From Heterocephalus glaber (Eukaryota; Chordata; Mammalia; Rodentia; Bathyergidae), in the NCBI RefSeq assembly GCF_000247695.1, contig NW_004624795.1:6846899-6910898 (forward strand): 64,000 nt of DNA, written 5' to 3'. A program made the translations under genes and the position numbers. Below are positions 31,757-42,078 of the stretch, in pieces. Positions within the stretch are counted from its first letter, which is position 1, and every line of letters starts with the position of its first letter. The notes below the pieces were generated by a model, which ran no database searches, had not been told where the DNA came from, and was given only the letters and a program-made list of their open reading frames with translations.

Positions 31757-31945
31757 CCTGGTGCAGTGTGTATGCCTGAAATCCCAGCACTTTGGGAGGC
31801 TGAGACAGGCAAATGGCCAAGTTTGAGCCTAGCTTGGGCAACTTAGCAAGACTTTGTCTTAAAATTTAAAAATAAAAATAAGGGGCTAGGGATATAGCTC
31901 AGTGTGAAGGCCGCCAGTTCAATCCCCACTACTGCAAAAAACAAA
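31757..31945 (+). mobile_element. B1-dID composite SINE in the ADAP2 retrocopy
   Basis: B1 with GGGCAACTTAGCAAGACTTT, an AAAATTTAAAAATAAAAATA linker, and a short ID (GGGGCTAGGGATATAGCTCA). Confidence 0.85.
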
Positions 31946-32129
31946 GAGCTATAGAGGATATGACTGAGATGATGGAAGAAATATAAATATGGCTGTATAT
32001 TGGCTAGCAATACTGTAAGGCTGTGATAATCATGCTGTGTTTGTATGGGAGAACTGCTCCTGAGGTAAAATGTAGTGATACCTACAACCAATTTTTAAAT
32101 TGTTCAACAAAACCTAAGTGTATATTTAC

Positions 32130-32217
32130 ATTTTTTTTTTTTTGGTACCAGGGATCGAACTCGGGTCCTTGCGCTTGCGAGGCAGGTGGCAGAACCACTG
32201 AGCTAAATCCCTAGCCC
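32130..32217 (-). mobile_element. ID-like SINE in the ADAP2 retrocopy
   Basis: GTATATWTACAT flanks both sides. It lies in the 3' UTR-like part. Confidence 0.92.
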
Positions 32218-32460
32218 TGTATATATACATTTTTAATGAACAGAGTATATGTGTGTATATACATACATATATAAAGATTATATATGGGGAGAGAGAGAAC
32301 CACTGTGTAAAGTGTTAGTAACTGATGAATCTAGATGAAGTATATGTGGACATTTATTTTCCTATTCATGCAAATTTTATACAGATTTAAAAGTTTTCAT
32401 ATTAAAAAGTTGAGAAAAAATGTTTTAAATTTAAAAAAAAAAACCCGAAACCCAGCATGG

Positions 32461-33925
32461 CACTGGCAAAGAAACAGACCTGAGGATCAGTGGAATAGAT
32501 TAGAAGATACAGAAACAACTCCAGACATACTCAGCTACCTCATCTTTGAGAAAGGAGCCAACCATCCTCACTGGAGGAAAGATAGCCTATTTAATAAATG
32601 GTGTTGGAAAAACTGGATTTCAACTTGCCAAAAATTAAAACTAGACCCCTATCTTTCACCAAGCACTAAACTAAAATTGAAATGAATTAAAGATCTAAGT
32701 ATTAAAACAGAAACACTAAACTTGGTGGAAGAAAACTTACGTAGACCTCTTGAAGACATTGGCATAGGAAAAGATTTTATGAACAAATCTTCAGTAGCAC
32801 AGGAACTAGCACAAAGAATCAACAACTGGGATCTCATCTTATTAAGAAGCTTCTGAACTGCAAGAGAAACCACCAAAAGAGCTAGGAGACAACCTACAAT
32901 GTGGGAAAAAATTTTTATCAGCTGTTCCTCAAAGGTCTACTGTCTAGAATATATAAAGAACTCAAAAAAATCAGACCCCCCCAAATAGAAAGACCCAGTT
33001 CAAAAATGGCCATCTGAAATGAACAGACATTTCTCACACAAAGAAGTAAAAGCAGCAAATAAACATGTGAAAAAATGTTCAACATCACTGGTCATTCGAG
33101 GGATGCAGATGAAAACAACACTGTGATTCCACCTCACCCCAGAAAGAACGACTGCTATCAAGAAATCAACCAATAACAAATTCTGGCAGGGATGTGGGGA
33201 GAAAGGAACCCTTCTCCATTGTTGGTGGGAGTGCAGACTGGTGCAACCACTGTGGAAATCAGTATGGAGATACCTCAAAGAACTAGGACTAGAGGTCCCA
33301 TTTGACCCAGCTATTCCCCTGCTGGGGATCTTCCCCAAAGAATTAAAAGAATCATACCACAGCGATATATGTGCACCCATGTTTATAGCGGCACAGTTTC
33401 TAATAGGTGAAACTTGGAAACAGCCCAATTGCCCATCAACTGGAGACTGGATAAAAAGGATGGTTTTTTTTTTAATAAAATGGAGTACTACTCAGCCATA
33501 AAGAATGAGAAACTAGAGACATTTATAGCTAAATGGATGCACATTGAGGCCATACTCTTTAAGTGAAATAAATAGGACACACATGTAAATCCTGAGTAGT
33601 TTCTCTAGGTGTGAGAAACTGAAAGTGTAAATAAGGTTCAAATGGTATAATTGACAATGTGAAATAGGAAGAAAAGGTCTAAAGGAGTTGGGGAAGTGGG
33701 AAGGGTAGGGGCAGGGAAAGAAGGGAAAAGAAAAAATATGAGAAAAGGAAAAAATGGAAACAAAGTCTCTGTAAATAGAGAAGGGTGGAGGGGGTGAAGG
33801 GAGGGCAGGGGAACGGGGAAAAATTAAGAACTAAGATGCATCATGTAAAGGTACAAGATCCCAAAGAGGAATGTAACTATTTTATACCTAAAATGTACCA
33901 ATAAACTTAATGAAAAAATATACAT
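32461..33925 (+). mobile_element. L1 LINE, continuation to the 3' end
   Basis: Continues the ORF2 sequence broken at 30024. CACTGGCAAAGAAACAGACC follows the usual L1 order after CAGCATGG. It runs through the ORF2 C-terminus and the 3' UTR to CCAATAAACTTAATGAAAAA. Confidence 0.9.
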
Positions 33926-34671
33926 ATATTTGAAAAAAGACAGGAACAGACACACCTGACCTGCTAAGAGGCCGTATCTAGACCCTTGATCTGCAGTATA
34001 TTCCTGTAACCTTCATTTTAAAAGGTCCTTTAGAGAGATGACAATTTTTACAACACTCATCTCAGGAACATAGAACGAATTATAATCACTGCCACTTTCT
34101 CTTAAGATTTGCAAAGAAAAAAGTAAGGGAAGCAAATGCACAATTAAAATAGAAGGGACAGTGAGTGAACAAGTCCTACCAAAGATGACAGAAGGGGCAG
34201 GGAGTCCCTCTGGGTGCTCACTCACTAAATGCTCATTTATTCCATTTACTGAAAAAAGCAACTACTGTAAATAATTCAGCTCTCTTAGAGAAGGACCTTC
34301 CCCATAATTCAACCGAATGCTGTCTTATCATGATGTTCTGAAGTCTAACAGCTACCAAAGCAAATAAAAATTATCATGTTCTTAAAAAAAAGAGAGAGAG
34401 AAAGAGGCAAAGACATTTCCAGCTTGAAGAGCTCACGTGCTCCCTCTAGACCTGACTCCCAAGGACTGAGGCAGGGTCGTCCCACTACTTTTGGTCTTTG
34501 GGCTGGGAGGAGAAGTGATTGTCACCTCCAGGCCGAGTGGACCATTTGAGAACAACTGCGTGATGCCTGCAGCCCTCTCTGCCCTGTGCTGGTGGCTTAG
34601 ACTTTGTGCCGAGGCGGCACAACCAAGTGTCTGGAAGAACCAGGCTCCCAGGGGCACAGTGGGGGGGAAGT
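33926..34671. other. Unique intergenic sequence
   Basis: Apart from a short (GA)n run (34392-34403) nothing is recognised. Confidence 0.4.
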
Positions 34672-34725
34672 GATGTTGTTCAGGCTGGCCTGGAACTCAT
34701 GGTGATCCTCCCGGCTCAGGAAGCG
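34672..34725 (-). mobile_element. B1 SINE fragment
   Basis: TTCAGGCTGGCCTGGAACTC and ATGGTGATCCTCCCGG only. Confidence 0.7.
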
Positions 34726-34959
34726 GGAGAGATGGTCAAGGCCCTTATGGAGAAATCATCGATAGTATTAGAATCATCATTCATAAATAAGAGCAGAAAA
34801 CACAGGGCGCCCAAGGAATGCAATACAGTTGAGTAGAAAGAGAAAAGATGATTGCTGTTGTTTGAGTTGTGTCATGACTGTCAAGGTCTCATTCTGCCAG
34901 GAAAGTATGATTTCTGACGACCTCGCCGCCTGTGGTACAATGTGGTGGCTGAGCTCTGA

Positions 34960-35085
34960 AGCCCGGCGCAGTGGCACACATCTATGATCCCAGCTACTCA
35001 GGAGGCTGAGCCAGGAGGACTGGATATTCTGGGCCAGCCTGGGTGACATAGGGAGACCGGTGTCTCAAAAGAAGAAACAAACAAA
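34960..35085 (+). mobile_element. B1 SINE
   Basis: GCCCGGCGCAGTGGCACACA; GGGTGACATAGGGAGACC in the 3' part. Confidence 0.8.
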
Positions 35086-35097
35086 ACAAGGGGTGCA

Positions 35098-35193
35098 ATT
35101 ATTATTATTATTATTTTTGGTATCAGGGATCGAACTCGGGACCTTGCGCTTGCGAGGCAGGCGGCGGAAACACCAAGCTAAATCCCCAGCCTG
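35098..35193 (-). mobile_element. ID-like SINE with (ATT)n tail
   Basis: GGGGTGCAATT flanks both ends; tail is (ATT)5. Confidence 0.92.
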
Positions 35194-35679
35194 GGGGTGC
35201 AATTTTTAAAGCTCCCTATGCCTCAGTTGCTCCGTGTGTGAAAAAAGATTAAGTAGTACCCAGCTCATGTGCTGTCACATCAGACTGAGTCCCTCAGCAG
35301 TCCCTTTCCCTGGTCAGGAGATAATGCAGGTCCCCCAGAGCTTTCTGCCTCCCTGGCTCCCACAGGAGGCAAGGCGCCCGGGCAAAGCAGAGGAGCTATG
35401 CACGGCTCCACCCAGTAAGGGGTGGGGGGACTGCTGCCCCAGAGGCACTTTGGCCCTGGGGTCAAAGGCAGCTGGCTGGGCCCCCAGGGCTGGTTCTGAA
35501 GGAGTGTGAGGAAAGCTTTTGGCCCTGCTCCTTTCTGTCACACAGGCACAATAGTGCATCAGCTGCTCTGTGTCCTTCAATCATTCCCAACAAGCCGGCC
35601 ACTCTGAATTGGTTCCGTTCTTTGGACATTATGAGAGCTGTCTTGTTGGCCTCAAGTCACATTAAAAACAATTATGCGA
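35194..35679. other. Unique intergenic sequence
   Basis: Nothing recognised. Confidence 0.4.
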
Positions 35680-35938
35680 GTTGGTTGTGGTCATGTGAGC
35701 CTGCAAACCCAGCACTCTGGTGGCCTGAGGCTGGAGGATCGCAAATTCAGGTCCAGCCTGGACAATTTAGCGAGACCCTGTCTCAAAATAAAAAAATAAA
35801 AGGGCCGGGGATTTAGCTCAGCAGTTTTGCCTCCTGCTGCGCAAGCGCAAGGACCCAAGTTCGATCCCCGGTACCAAAAAAAAAAATAATAATAATAATA
35901 AAAAAATAAAAAAATAAAAGTTCTAGGGATATAGTGGA
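35680..35938 (+). mobile_element. B1-dID composite with an ID-like SINE in its linker
   Basis: The outer composite runs B1 (35680-35790) to a dID stub (GTTCTAGGGATATAG, 35920-35935). A complete ID-like element (35802-35905) sits in the A-rich linker, flanked by AAAAAATAAAAG on both sides. Confidence 0.85.
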
Positions 35939-36084
35939 AACCTCCCGGCCACTCACTCCAGACCCCACCAGTCTCTCCGGAGCTTTCCTCCTCTTGACCT
36001 TCTTTGTCCCTTGGAATTCATTCTTTGATATTGGGGGACAGGAACTCGGGGCATCTGACACCCAGCAGGCTGGAGTTATTTTTC

Positions 36085-36179
36085 TTTTTTCTTTTTCTTT
36101 TTTTGGTACAGGGGATTGAACTTGGGTCCTTGCACTTGTGCAGCAGGAGGCAAAACCACTGAGCTAAATCCCTGGCCCC
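36085..36179 (-). mobile_element. ID-like SINE
   Basis: GGTACAGGGGATTGAACTTG to CACTGAGCTAAATCCCTGGC. Confidence 0.92.
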
Positions 36180-36185
36180 CTTTCT

Positions 36186-36304
36186 TTTTTTCTTCTGAGA
36201 CAGGGTCTTGCTTTGTGGTTGAGGGTGGCCTTGAACTCACAGCAATCCTCCTGTCTCAGCCTCCTAAGTGCTAGGACAGCAGGCATGGGCCACCACGGCT
36301 GGCT
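36186..36304 (-). mobile_element. B1 SINE
   Basis: TTCTGAGACAGGGTCTTGCT to GCCACCACGGCTGGC. Confidence 0.85.
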
Positions 36305-36639
36305 CTTACAGCGTTCTGATTTGCATTGGAGAAACACTTGCCCGTGGAAGCCTGGACTGGAGTGTAGGGATGGGAAAGCAAGGTGAGGCTGGGACCCTAT
36401 AATCAGGACGGCTTCTAGGAAGAGAGGGGCCTTCCTGTTTCCTGGTGGCCAGCGAAAGAAAACCTGCCTCTAACAGATCTCCAGCTAGTTTTCGTGGTGG
36501 TGTGAGAAGCACTGGTACAGAGGACTGGAACCACTAAACAAGCTCTGAAGACACCTCTGCTGGCCAGGCGTGGTGGTCCGACGTCACAGTCTTACATTCT
36601 CTGACTCGTATTGTGTATTTATAGTTTCATGCAGTTTTG

Positions 36640-36795
36640 GGGAGTTGCTGGGGGTTGAACCCATGGCTTATGCTAGGCAAGCACTATACCATTATGCCCC
36701 CAGCTCCCCCCTTTTTTTTTTGGTACCAGGGATCAAACTTGGGACCTTTTGCTTGTGAGGCAGGCAGCAGAACCACTGAGCTAAATCCCTGGCCC
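36640..36795 (-). mobile_element. Two ID SINEs, old then younger
   Basis: Classical-type ID (GCTAGGCAAGCACTATACCA, to 36708) followed by a younger ID-like copy with T10 tail (36711-36795). Confidence 0.85.
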
Positions 36796-36799
36796 AAAA

Positions 36800-37095
36800 A
36801 AATGTATTTTGAGACAAGATTTCACTAAATTGCCTAGCTTTGAATTTTCTTTTTCTTTTCTTTTTGTTTTTTGAGACAGGATCTCACTATGTAGTTGAGG
36901 CTGGTCTTGAATTCACTGTGTAGACCAGGTTGGCCTTGAATTTATAGTGATCCTCCTGCCTCAGCTTCCCAAGTAAATAACTCTGTCATACTATACTGGA
37001 ATTACAGGTTTGAGCTACCACACCTGGATGGTTTGGAACTTTAGATCCTCCTGCCTCAGCCTCCTGAGTAGCTGGGATACAGGGGTGTGCCACTA
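36800..37095 (-). mobile_element. Nested B1 SINEs
   Basis: An outer B1 (36800-36845 and 37028-37095) is split by a duplicated-type B1 (36863-37027). Confidence 0.7.
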
Positions 37096-37268
37096 CAAAT
37101 TTATCTATATGTACCTTCATGTAATTGCTACTTCAATCAAGATATAGAACCATCACCATGAGACTTCCTTGTGACACCCCTCTGTGGGTGCATATAGGTC
37201 CCCTCCCCTGCCTATAACTCCTGGAAAGGATTAATCTATTCTCTAGCTATAAGATTTTGTTATTTCAG

Positions 37269-37361
37269 GGCCGGGGATTTAGCTCAATGGTTTCGCCACC
37301 TGCTGCGCAAGCGCAAGGACCCGAGTTTTATGCCTGGTAACAAAAAAAACCCAAACAAACC
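37269..37361 (+). mobile_element. ID-like SINE with perfect target duplication
   Basis: ATTTTGTTATTTCAG at 37254-37268 and 37362-37376 (15 bp). Confidence 0.95.
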
Positions 37362-37389
37362 ATTTTGTTATTTCAGGAATGTTATCTAG

Positions 37390-37509
37390 CCAGGCATGGT
37401 GGTGCATGCCGGTGATCCCAGCCCTGAGGAGGCTGAGGCAGGAGGATCCCTGTGAGTTCAAGGCCACATGGGCTATAAGGTGAGACCCTATTCAAAAAAA
37501 AAAAAAAAA
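37390..37509 (+). mobile_element. B1 SINE with perfect target duplication
   Basis: GAATGTTATCTAG at 37377-37389 and 37510-37522 (13 bp). Confidence 0.95.
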
Positions 37510-37518
37510 GAATGTTAT

Positions 37519-37593
37519 CTAGGAGGTGTAGCTCAGGGGTGGAGTACACACTTAGCATGGGTGAAGCCCTGGGATTGATCCCTAGCAACACAC
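37519..37593 (+). mobile_element. Older ID SINE
   Basis: GGTGTAGCTCAGGGGTGGAG and GGGATTGATCCCTAGCAAC. Confidence 0.75.
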
Positions 37594-37630
37594 ATGTTAT
37601 ATAAGTGAAATAATATTAAGTGTTTTGCAA

Positions 37631-37744
37631 GTTTTTTAGGACAGGGTCTCCCTATGTGGCTCAAGTTGGCCTTGAACTCCTTTCTCAGGCGGTCCTCCTG
37701 CCTCAGCCTCCTGAGTAGCTGGGACCACAGGGACAAGTCGTAGC
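37631..37744 (-). mobile_element. B1 SINE
   Basis: TTTTAGGACAGGGTCTCCCT to ACAGGGACAAGTCGTAGC. Confidence 0.85.
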
Positions 37745-38131
37745 TTTTTTTCAATCAGTATAATTCCTTTGAAATCTATCCAAGGCGTTGCATGTGTCGG
37801 TTGGTCGGTTGTTCTTTTCTTGTTGAGTAATGTTCTACGGCAGAGTGTTCCATGCTGAGGCATTTGTGTTGTCCCTAGGCTTTGGCTATTGCACATAAAG
37901 GTGCCATGAACGTTTATGCAGAGGTTTTTTTGTGTGTGTGAACAGAAGTTCTTATTGCTTTGGAATAAATGTCCAAGAGTACTACTGCTGGGTCATATGG
38001 TAAGCACATGTTTTGTTCTGTAAGAAATTGTCAAACTTTTTCAGAATGGGTGTATAATTTTACATTCCCACAGTAATGTGGATCCAGTTTATCTTATGAC
38101 AGCATTTGGTATTATTACTATTTTCTGGTTT

Positions 38132-38324
38132 TGTTTTTTTTGGTACCGGGGATTGAACTCAGGACCTTGTGCTTGCCAGGCAGGCACGGTGCCACTGAGC
38201 TAAATGCCCGGTCCTCCCTTCTGTTTCTTTTTTGAGACAGGGTCTCGCTATGTAGTCCAAGCTGGCCTCAAACTAGGTGATTCTCCTGCCTCAGCCTCCT
38301 GAATGCTGGGACTACAGGCATGCT
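38132..38324 (-). mobile_element. ID-like SINE followed by B1 SINE
   Basis: ID (38132-38217, T8 tail) then B1 (38225-38324), both reversed. Confidence 0.88.
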
Positions 38325-38446
38325 TTAATTTAGCATTCTGATAGGTATGTAGTGCTATGTTATTGTGATTTCAATTTGCATTTCCCTAACAGTTAATGAT
38401 GTTGAGCACATCTACATGTGTTTGTCATCTGTATGTTCTCTGTCTC

Positions 38447-38655
38447 TGTTTTTGTACCGAGGATCGAACTCAGGACCTTGTGTTTGTGAGGCAGGCACAT
38501 CGCCACTGAGCTAAATCCCCAGCCCTTCTCTGTCTCTTTTTTAGGAAGGACAATGTCTCCCTACTTAGCCCAGGCTGGCCATGTACTGAAATTTGAGATC
38601 CTCCTGCCTCAGCCTCCCAAACTGGGATTACAGGTGGGCACAACCATGCCTGGCT
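38447..38655 (-). mobile_element. ID-like SINE followed by B1 SINE
   Basis: ID (38447-38526) flanked by TTCTCTGTCTCT copies, then B1 (38538-38655). Confidence 0.88.
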
Positions 38656-38904
38656 CCAAACGTGTTTCCTCCCGCAGTGTATTCTCGGCTTTCAGATAAT
38701 CACCACGTTTTCCCCTCACTTCCTGCAGGTCTATTCCACTATCAAATCCTCTGAGAGTCCCATACCCACCTCATTCCCCACATCTCCTCTCCTAGCGCTG
38801 ACATAACAGCGCCAATTCCGTGTTAATTTGCATCCTCGCCTCCTGCTCGTCCTCACCCTCTACCCAGCCAGCAGCTCCTAGCGAGCATGCTGCCTCGTCC
38901 CCAG

Positions 38905-38990
38905 GGCCTGCAGTAGCGCCTGGCACATACATAAGAGGTCCCCAGTAAATTATTTATTGCTTGATTGGCAGAATAGAATGAATAAACGTG
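38905..38990 (+). mobile_element. MIR/L2-like 3' fragment (ancient)
   Basis: GCGCCTGGCACATACATAAG and CAGTAAATTATTTATTGCTT resemble the shared MIR/L2 3' end. Confidence 0.5.
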
Positions 38991-39049
38991 AACCCAGAGC
39001 CAGTTTTATTTCTAGGTCAGGCGCTTGTTTCAAGTTTATGCAAAGTGTG

Positions 39050-39640
39050 AGCGCCATCTCTTGGGAAGCCAGTTCCGGAAATGAGTCAGAGCCCTTAAGG
39101 ACAGGGGAAAAAGAAGAGATGGCTGCCAGACGCGAGCAGGTAAAAACTAGCTCCCGGAAGTTAAACACCGGAAGTTGCTTTCCAGAATGGGGTCCCACTC
39201 ACAGGAGGACGCTTGGCCGAGCGGTGTTCTGTAAAAAGGGCTCTCCTACAGCGGAGCTGTGCAGAAGCGTTCCGAGTGTGCAGACGCTGGAAACCACGTG
39301 GGGTGCATCGCGTTTCCGGTGCAGCTGGAGTTTAAAGCCCAAGCAGCTGGAGGGGTCAGAAGGCTTCGGGGTCCTGAGAAGAAAAGAAAAAGAGAGGGGT
39401 TCGGGAAGTGGGAGAGGGAAGGTGAGGAGGTGCGTTCCGCTCTGAGAGGTGGCCGGGGGCCGTCTGTGGACCCCGACCTGTCACGCGCGCCGCGTGCTCG
39501 CCTTTGTTCCGGCCGCGGTTCCCCATCGGCGGGGGCTGCGCCTGCTTCTCCTTCCAGGGCGCCGCTGGGCCGAGCGCTGATGCTCCGGGGGTGTTCGGTG
39601 AATGAATGATGGGTGCAGGTGGCAGGGGTCTGGGTGGAGG
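39050..39640. promoter_or_regulatory. NME1: CpG island / NME1 promoter
   Basis: CpG-dense block around the NME1 first exon. TTCCGGAAA (39073-39081) and TGAGTCA (39082-39088, AP-1 type) abut. Two identical CCGGAAGTT ETS-type motifs lie 14 bp apart at 39154-39162 and 39168-39176, about 90 bp before the presumed start. A CACGTG E-box (39295-39300) lies inside the first exon. I see no TATA box. Binding itself is inferred from motif match only. Confidence 0.7.
39258..39421 (+). other. NME1: NME1 non-coding exon 1 (5' UTR)
   Basis: The stretch beginning GCAGAAGCGTTCCGAGTGTG, with ACCACGTGG and AAGCAGCTGGAGG further on, matches the human NME1 5' leader as I recall it. The best donor is AAG/GTGAGG with the GT at 39422; a weaker one (GG/GTCAGA) lies at 39355 and is closer to the human exon length. 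The end is therefore uncertain. Confidence 0.65.
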
Positions 39641-39873
39641 GCATTTATAGGGACAATGTCTGTCACTTCAGCCCCATTTGATTCTGGGGAATCCATGCTT
39701 GGCCCCAGCTCCTTCTGAAGTTCTCTCAGGTTGTCTTGGGCTTTGTCTCTTTTTCTTGCAAGAGTGGAGTAACGATCACGTAGCCTTTTTCTCTGGTTGG
39801 AGGCCAGGCCCTGTGGCCCGGTGCCCGCGACAGGTACAGGGGTCATGGACCCTGCACGGACAGAAAATTGCAC
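39640..39873 (-). other. Unassigned minus-strand open frame in NME1 intron 1
   Basis: The frame encodes a charged, probably coiled-coil stretch (RKRLRDRYSTLARKRDKAQD, then NLRELQKELG). A plausible splice acceptor (TTTTCTGTCCGTGCAG on the minus strand) ends at plus-strand 39852, directly before its first sensible methionine. No clear donor or polyadenylation signal follows. I do not recognise the protein. It could be a retro-derived fragment or an antisense exon. Confidence 0.3.
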
Positions 39874-39914
39874 TGCGGTGTTAACTCAGGTGCTGTTTTA
39901 AGAGGTCAGGAAGG

Positions 39915-39990
39915 AAGAGCCCGGAGGTGCTGCTGCTATCTCTTTAGGGATTATCTTTCAAGGTGAGGCGGCCTCTTCTCAGTTGAGACT
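39915..39990 (+). other. NME1: Remnant of the alternative NME1 exon (human isoform a)
   Basis: GTGCTGCTGCTATCTCTTTA and GGGATTATCTTTCAAGG align with the human exon that adds 25 residues before the usual start. Here the ATG position reads GAG (39924-39926), and the frame meets TAG after CTCTT. The longer isoform cannot be made this way. Confidence 0.5.
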
Positions 39991-40134
39991 GTGGTGGGCA
40001 AGTTCTCTTAGTGAAAGGAATGCCCAGTGGGGGCTTCCCGGGGTGCTTTTACCCAGTGAGATCCGCCCTTACTGATAGAGGCTGCAGCTGTCACGGCCCA
40101 CTGTTAATAGGCTTTTCACGATATTCAGTACATC

Positions 40135-40228
40135 TTTTTTTTTTTTTTTTTTTTGGGTACCGGGATTGAACTTGGGTCCTTCTGCTTGCAAGGCAGGCGG
40201 TGGAACCACTGTGCTAAATCCCCGGCCC
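40135..40228 (-). mobile_element. ID-like SINE
   Basis: GTACATCTT flanks both ends; T20 tail. Confidence 0.92.
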
Positions 40229-40500
40229 TATGTACATCTTAAGGTGTAGCCTGAATAGCATATGGTTTGGAAATCTGGATTTTGGCTTCCGTTCTGGTGC
40301 TCTGGTCCTGGGTCCTTTGCAGAATGAAAGAGGTTATGGTGACACAGTCTCTAAAACCCCTTCCTGTTCTGCTGTCATGGCTGTGACAGTAGGGCAAGCT
40401 GTGTTTCATGCCATCTTGTGCCAGATGTCACTTCCATGTTACTAAAAGCACATCGGTGCAGTATTCACCAGCCTGAGTTATTACTGAGAAAGATGGTTCC

Positions 40501-40602
40501 TATTTTTTTTTTTTCTTTTTCTTTTTTTGGTACTGGGGATCGAACTTGGGACCTTACGCTTGCGAGGCAGGCGCCAGAACCACTGAGCTAAATCCCCAGC
40601 CC
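40501..40602 (-). mobile_element. ID-like SINE
   Basis: GATGGTTCCT flanks both sides; tail T-rich with C interruptions. Confidence 0.92.
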
Positions 40603-40900
40603 CCAGAGATGGTTCCTTATTCTAAACTTCCTTTTGTGACAGTATAGGGTATACAGTGGGTGCTTAATAGAAGCTCATTACATCAATTGGGATAGGAATA
40701 GTCTCTGCTTTTGGATCCTTCCTCACCTGGGGTATTAGTTGCCATATGAGATGACTGGAAGGAACTGTGTATTATGAAAGAGACTTGGGTTAGGTGTGAT
40801 AGCTTGAAACCAGCTTTATGGAGTAATCCGCTTGGGAAGGATAATGGTGTAGGCAGGAATCCAGTGCTATTTCATCCCTTGCCTTCCTGTCCCCAGGACC

Positions 40901-41026
40901 ATGGCCAACAGTGAGCGGACCTTCATCGCCATCAAGCCTGATGGCGTCCAGCGGGGACTTGTAGGAGACATCATCAAGCGCTTTGAGCAGAAGGGATTCC
41001 GCCTTGTTGCTTTGAAACTTATGCAG
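40901..41026 (+). CDS. NME1: NME1 coding exon 2 (residues 1-42)
   Basis: First coding exon of nucleoside diphosphate kinase A (NM23-H1), a cytosolic hexameric enzyme. It moves the gamma phosphate from NTPs to NDPs by a phosphohistidine intermediate and is known as a metastasis suppressor. Begins [20 protein letters not shown], with the substrate-binding Lys12. Acceptor CCCCAG ends at 40896 and donor GTAAGT starts at 41027; the exon ends in phase 0. Joined to exons at 44183, 45161 and 45578 it gives exactly 152 residues with Lys12, Tyr52, Arg88, Thr94, Arg105, Asn115, His118, Ser120 and Glu129 in place. Cys4 of the human protein is Ser, as in mouse. Confidence 0.98.
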
Positions 41027-41584
41027 GTAAGTGACTCTTACCATTGTGATTCCTTCATGGTATAGGGGATCACTGTAGATTAATTTCTGTTTTTGCCCCC
41101 TCTCTTCCCTTTTTAGACTCTTCCACAGTAGGGCAAATGTCTTGAAACCTGGACCCCCAGTGGCCTAGTGTCTTAGCTTAATTCTGGAACAAACAAGTTA
41201 TTTGGGGCTTTGAAAATGGTCTTTTCTCTCCGCAGTGTAGAACTCCAACTGCAGTTTCCGACTCAGCTCTGAAAGCATTAGAGATCCTGATCTTTAGCTT
41301 CCAGAGCAGATCATTTTAGAACCCTGGCCTTCCCTTGAGGGAGGTTTTTTTTCCAGAAAGAAAATCTGCATTATCAGTTACTGCTGCTTAGTGTCCAGGA
41401 TAGATCAGGCCTCCTTGGGACTTTGGTGGGGGAAACTGGTTTTGCTTTTGGGACAGCTCTCTGGGCAAATCTGCAAGACACCTGCACAGCAGCATTTCAA
41501 TAAATGCAAAGGATGAATTGGCCAGGAGCCTTCTTCAGACAAATCCAAGAAAGAAAAAAAAACCCAGCAAAAAACCAGGAGATG

Positions 41585-41680
41585 GGGCCGGGGATTTAGC
41601 TCAGTGGTTTCACTGCCTGCTGCGCAAGCGCAATGACCTGAGTTCGATCCCTGGTACCAAAAAAAAAAAAACCCTAAAAA
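41585..41680 (+). mobile_element. ID-like SINE
   Basis: AACCAGGAGATG flanks both sides; CTGCTGCGCAAGCGCAA subtype. Confidence 0.93.
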
Positions 41681-41811
41681 AAAAAAACAACAACCAGGAG
41701 ATGATTATTCACATTTCCAAGTCAGATAACTTGGGGAGGGAGTGATATTTTTTTCCCATTAAAGAGATCAACTTTGGCCCCTTATACTGCACTTTATTTA
41801 TTAAAAAACAA

Positions 41812-41894
41812 TTTTTTTTTTGGTACTGGTGATCAAACTCGACCTTGGGCTTGTGAGGCAGGCAGCGGAACCACTGAGCTAAATCCCTGGCCCT
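41812..41894 (-). mobile_element. ID-like SINE
   Basis: GGTACTGGTGATCAAACTCG; small deletion before the CTTGGGCTTG part. Confidence 0.9.
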
Positions 41895-42078
41895 CCAGCT
41901 CCATTTTTTTACTTTTATTAGTACATATTTGGAGTACATCATGATTACATTCACTGGACTGCACTTTCAATTTAGTTTAATTTGCAACTTATTTCCTGTG
42001 ATGTTAAAGGAGTTGAATTTTTGTTAACCTTTGTCTTTGTGTTTTTTTTTTTTGTTTTGTTTTGTCATTTTTATTTCT

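Larger units (their letters stand above)
30025..32452 (+). pseudogene. ADAP2: ADAP2 processed pseudogene
   Basis: An intronless copy of the mRNA for ADAP2 (centaurin-alpha-2), an ArfGAP with two PH domains. Recognisable peptides in order are SIVEFMIHNGNLRVKAKF, PAFYYI, AKYERQEFMADG, YLKMAFPDLPE, NYLKQGFLEKTG and LLYYKNPLDAFEQGQV. The ArfGAP zinc finger at the start (around CADC) is frame-shifted, the presumed start codon is ACG (30086-30088), and several later frameshifts separate the pieces. The coding part ends near 31215, followed by 3' UTR-like sequence and an A tail (32433-32443). CAGCATGG occurs at both ends (30017-30024 and 32453-32460), and L1 sequence continues on either side. It cannot make a full protein. 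Confidence 0.93.
37096..38425 (-). mobile_element. Old L1 (L1M-like), minus strand, riddled with SINEs
   Basis: Reverse-oriented L1 words remain between SINEs: TTAATCTATTCTCTAGCTAT, GTCCCTAGGCTTTGGCTATT, TACTGCTGGGTCATATGGTA, and CAATTTGCATTTCCCTAACA. It is an ancient copy used repeatedly as a landing site. Confidence 0.8.
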
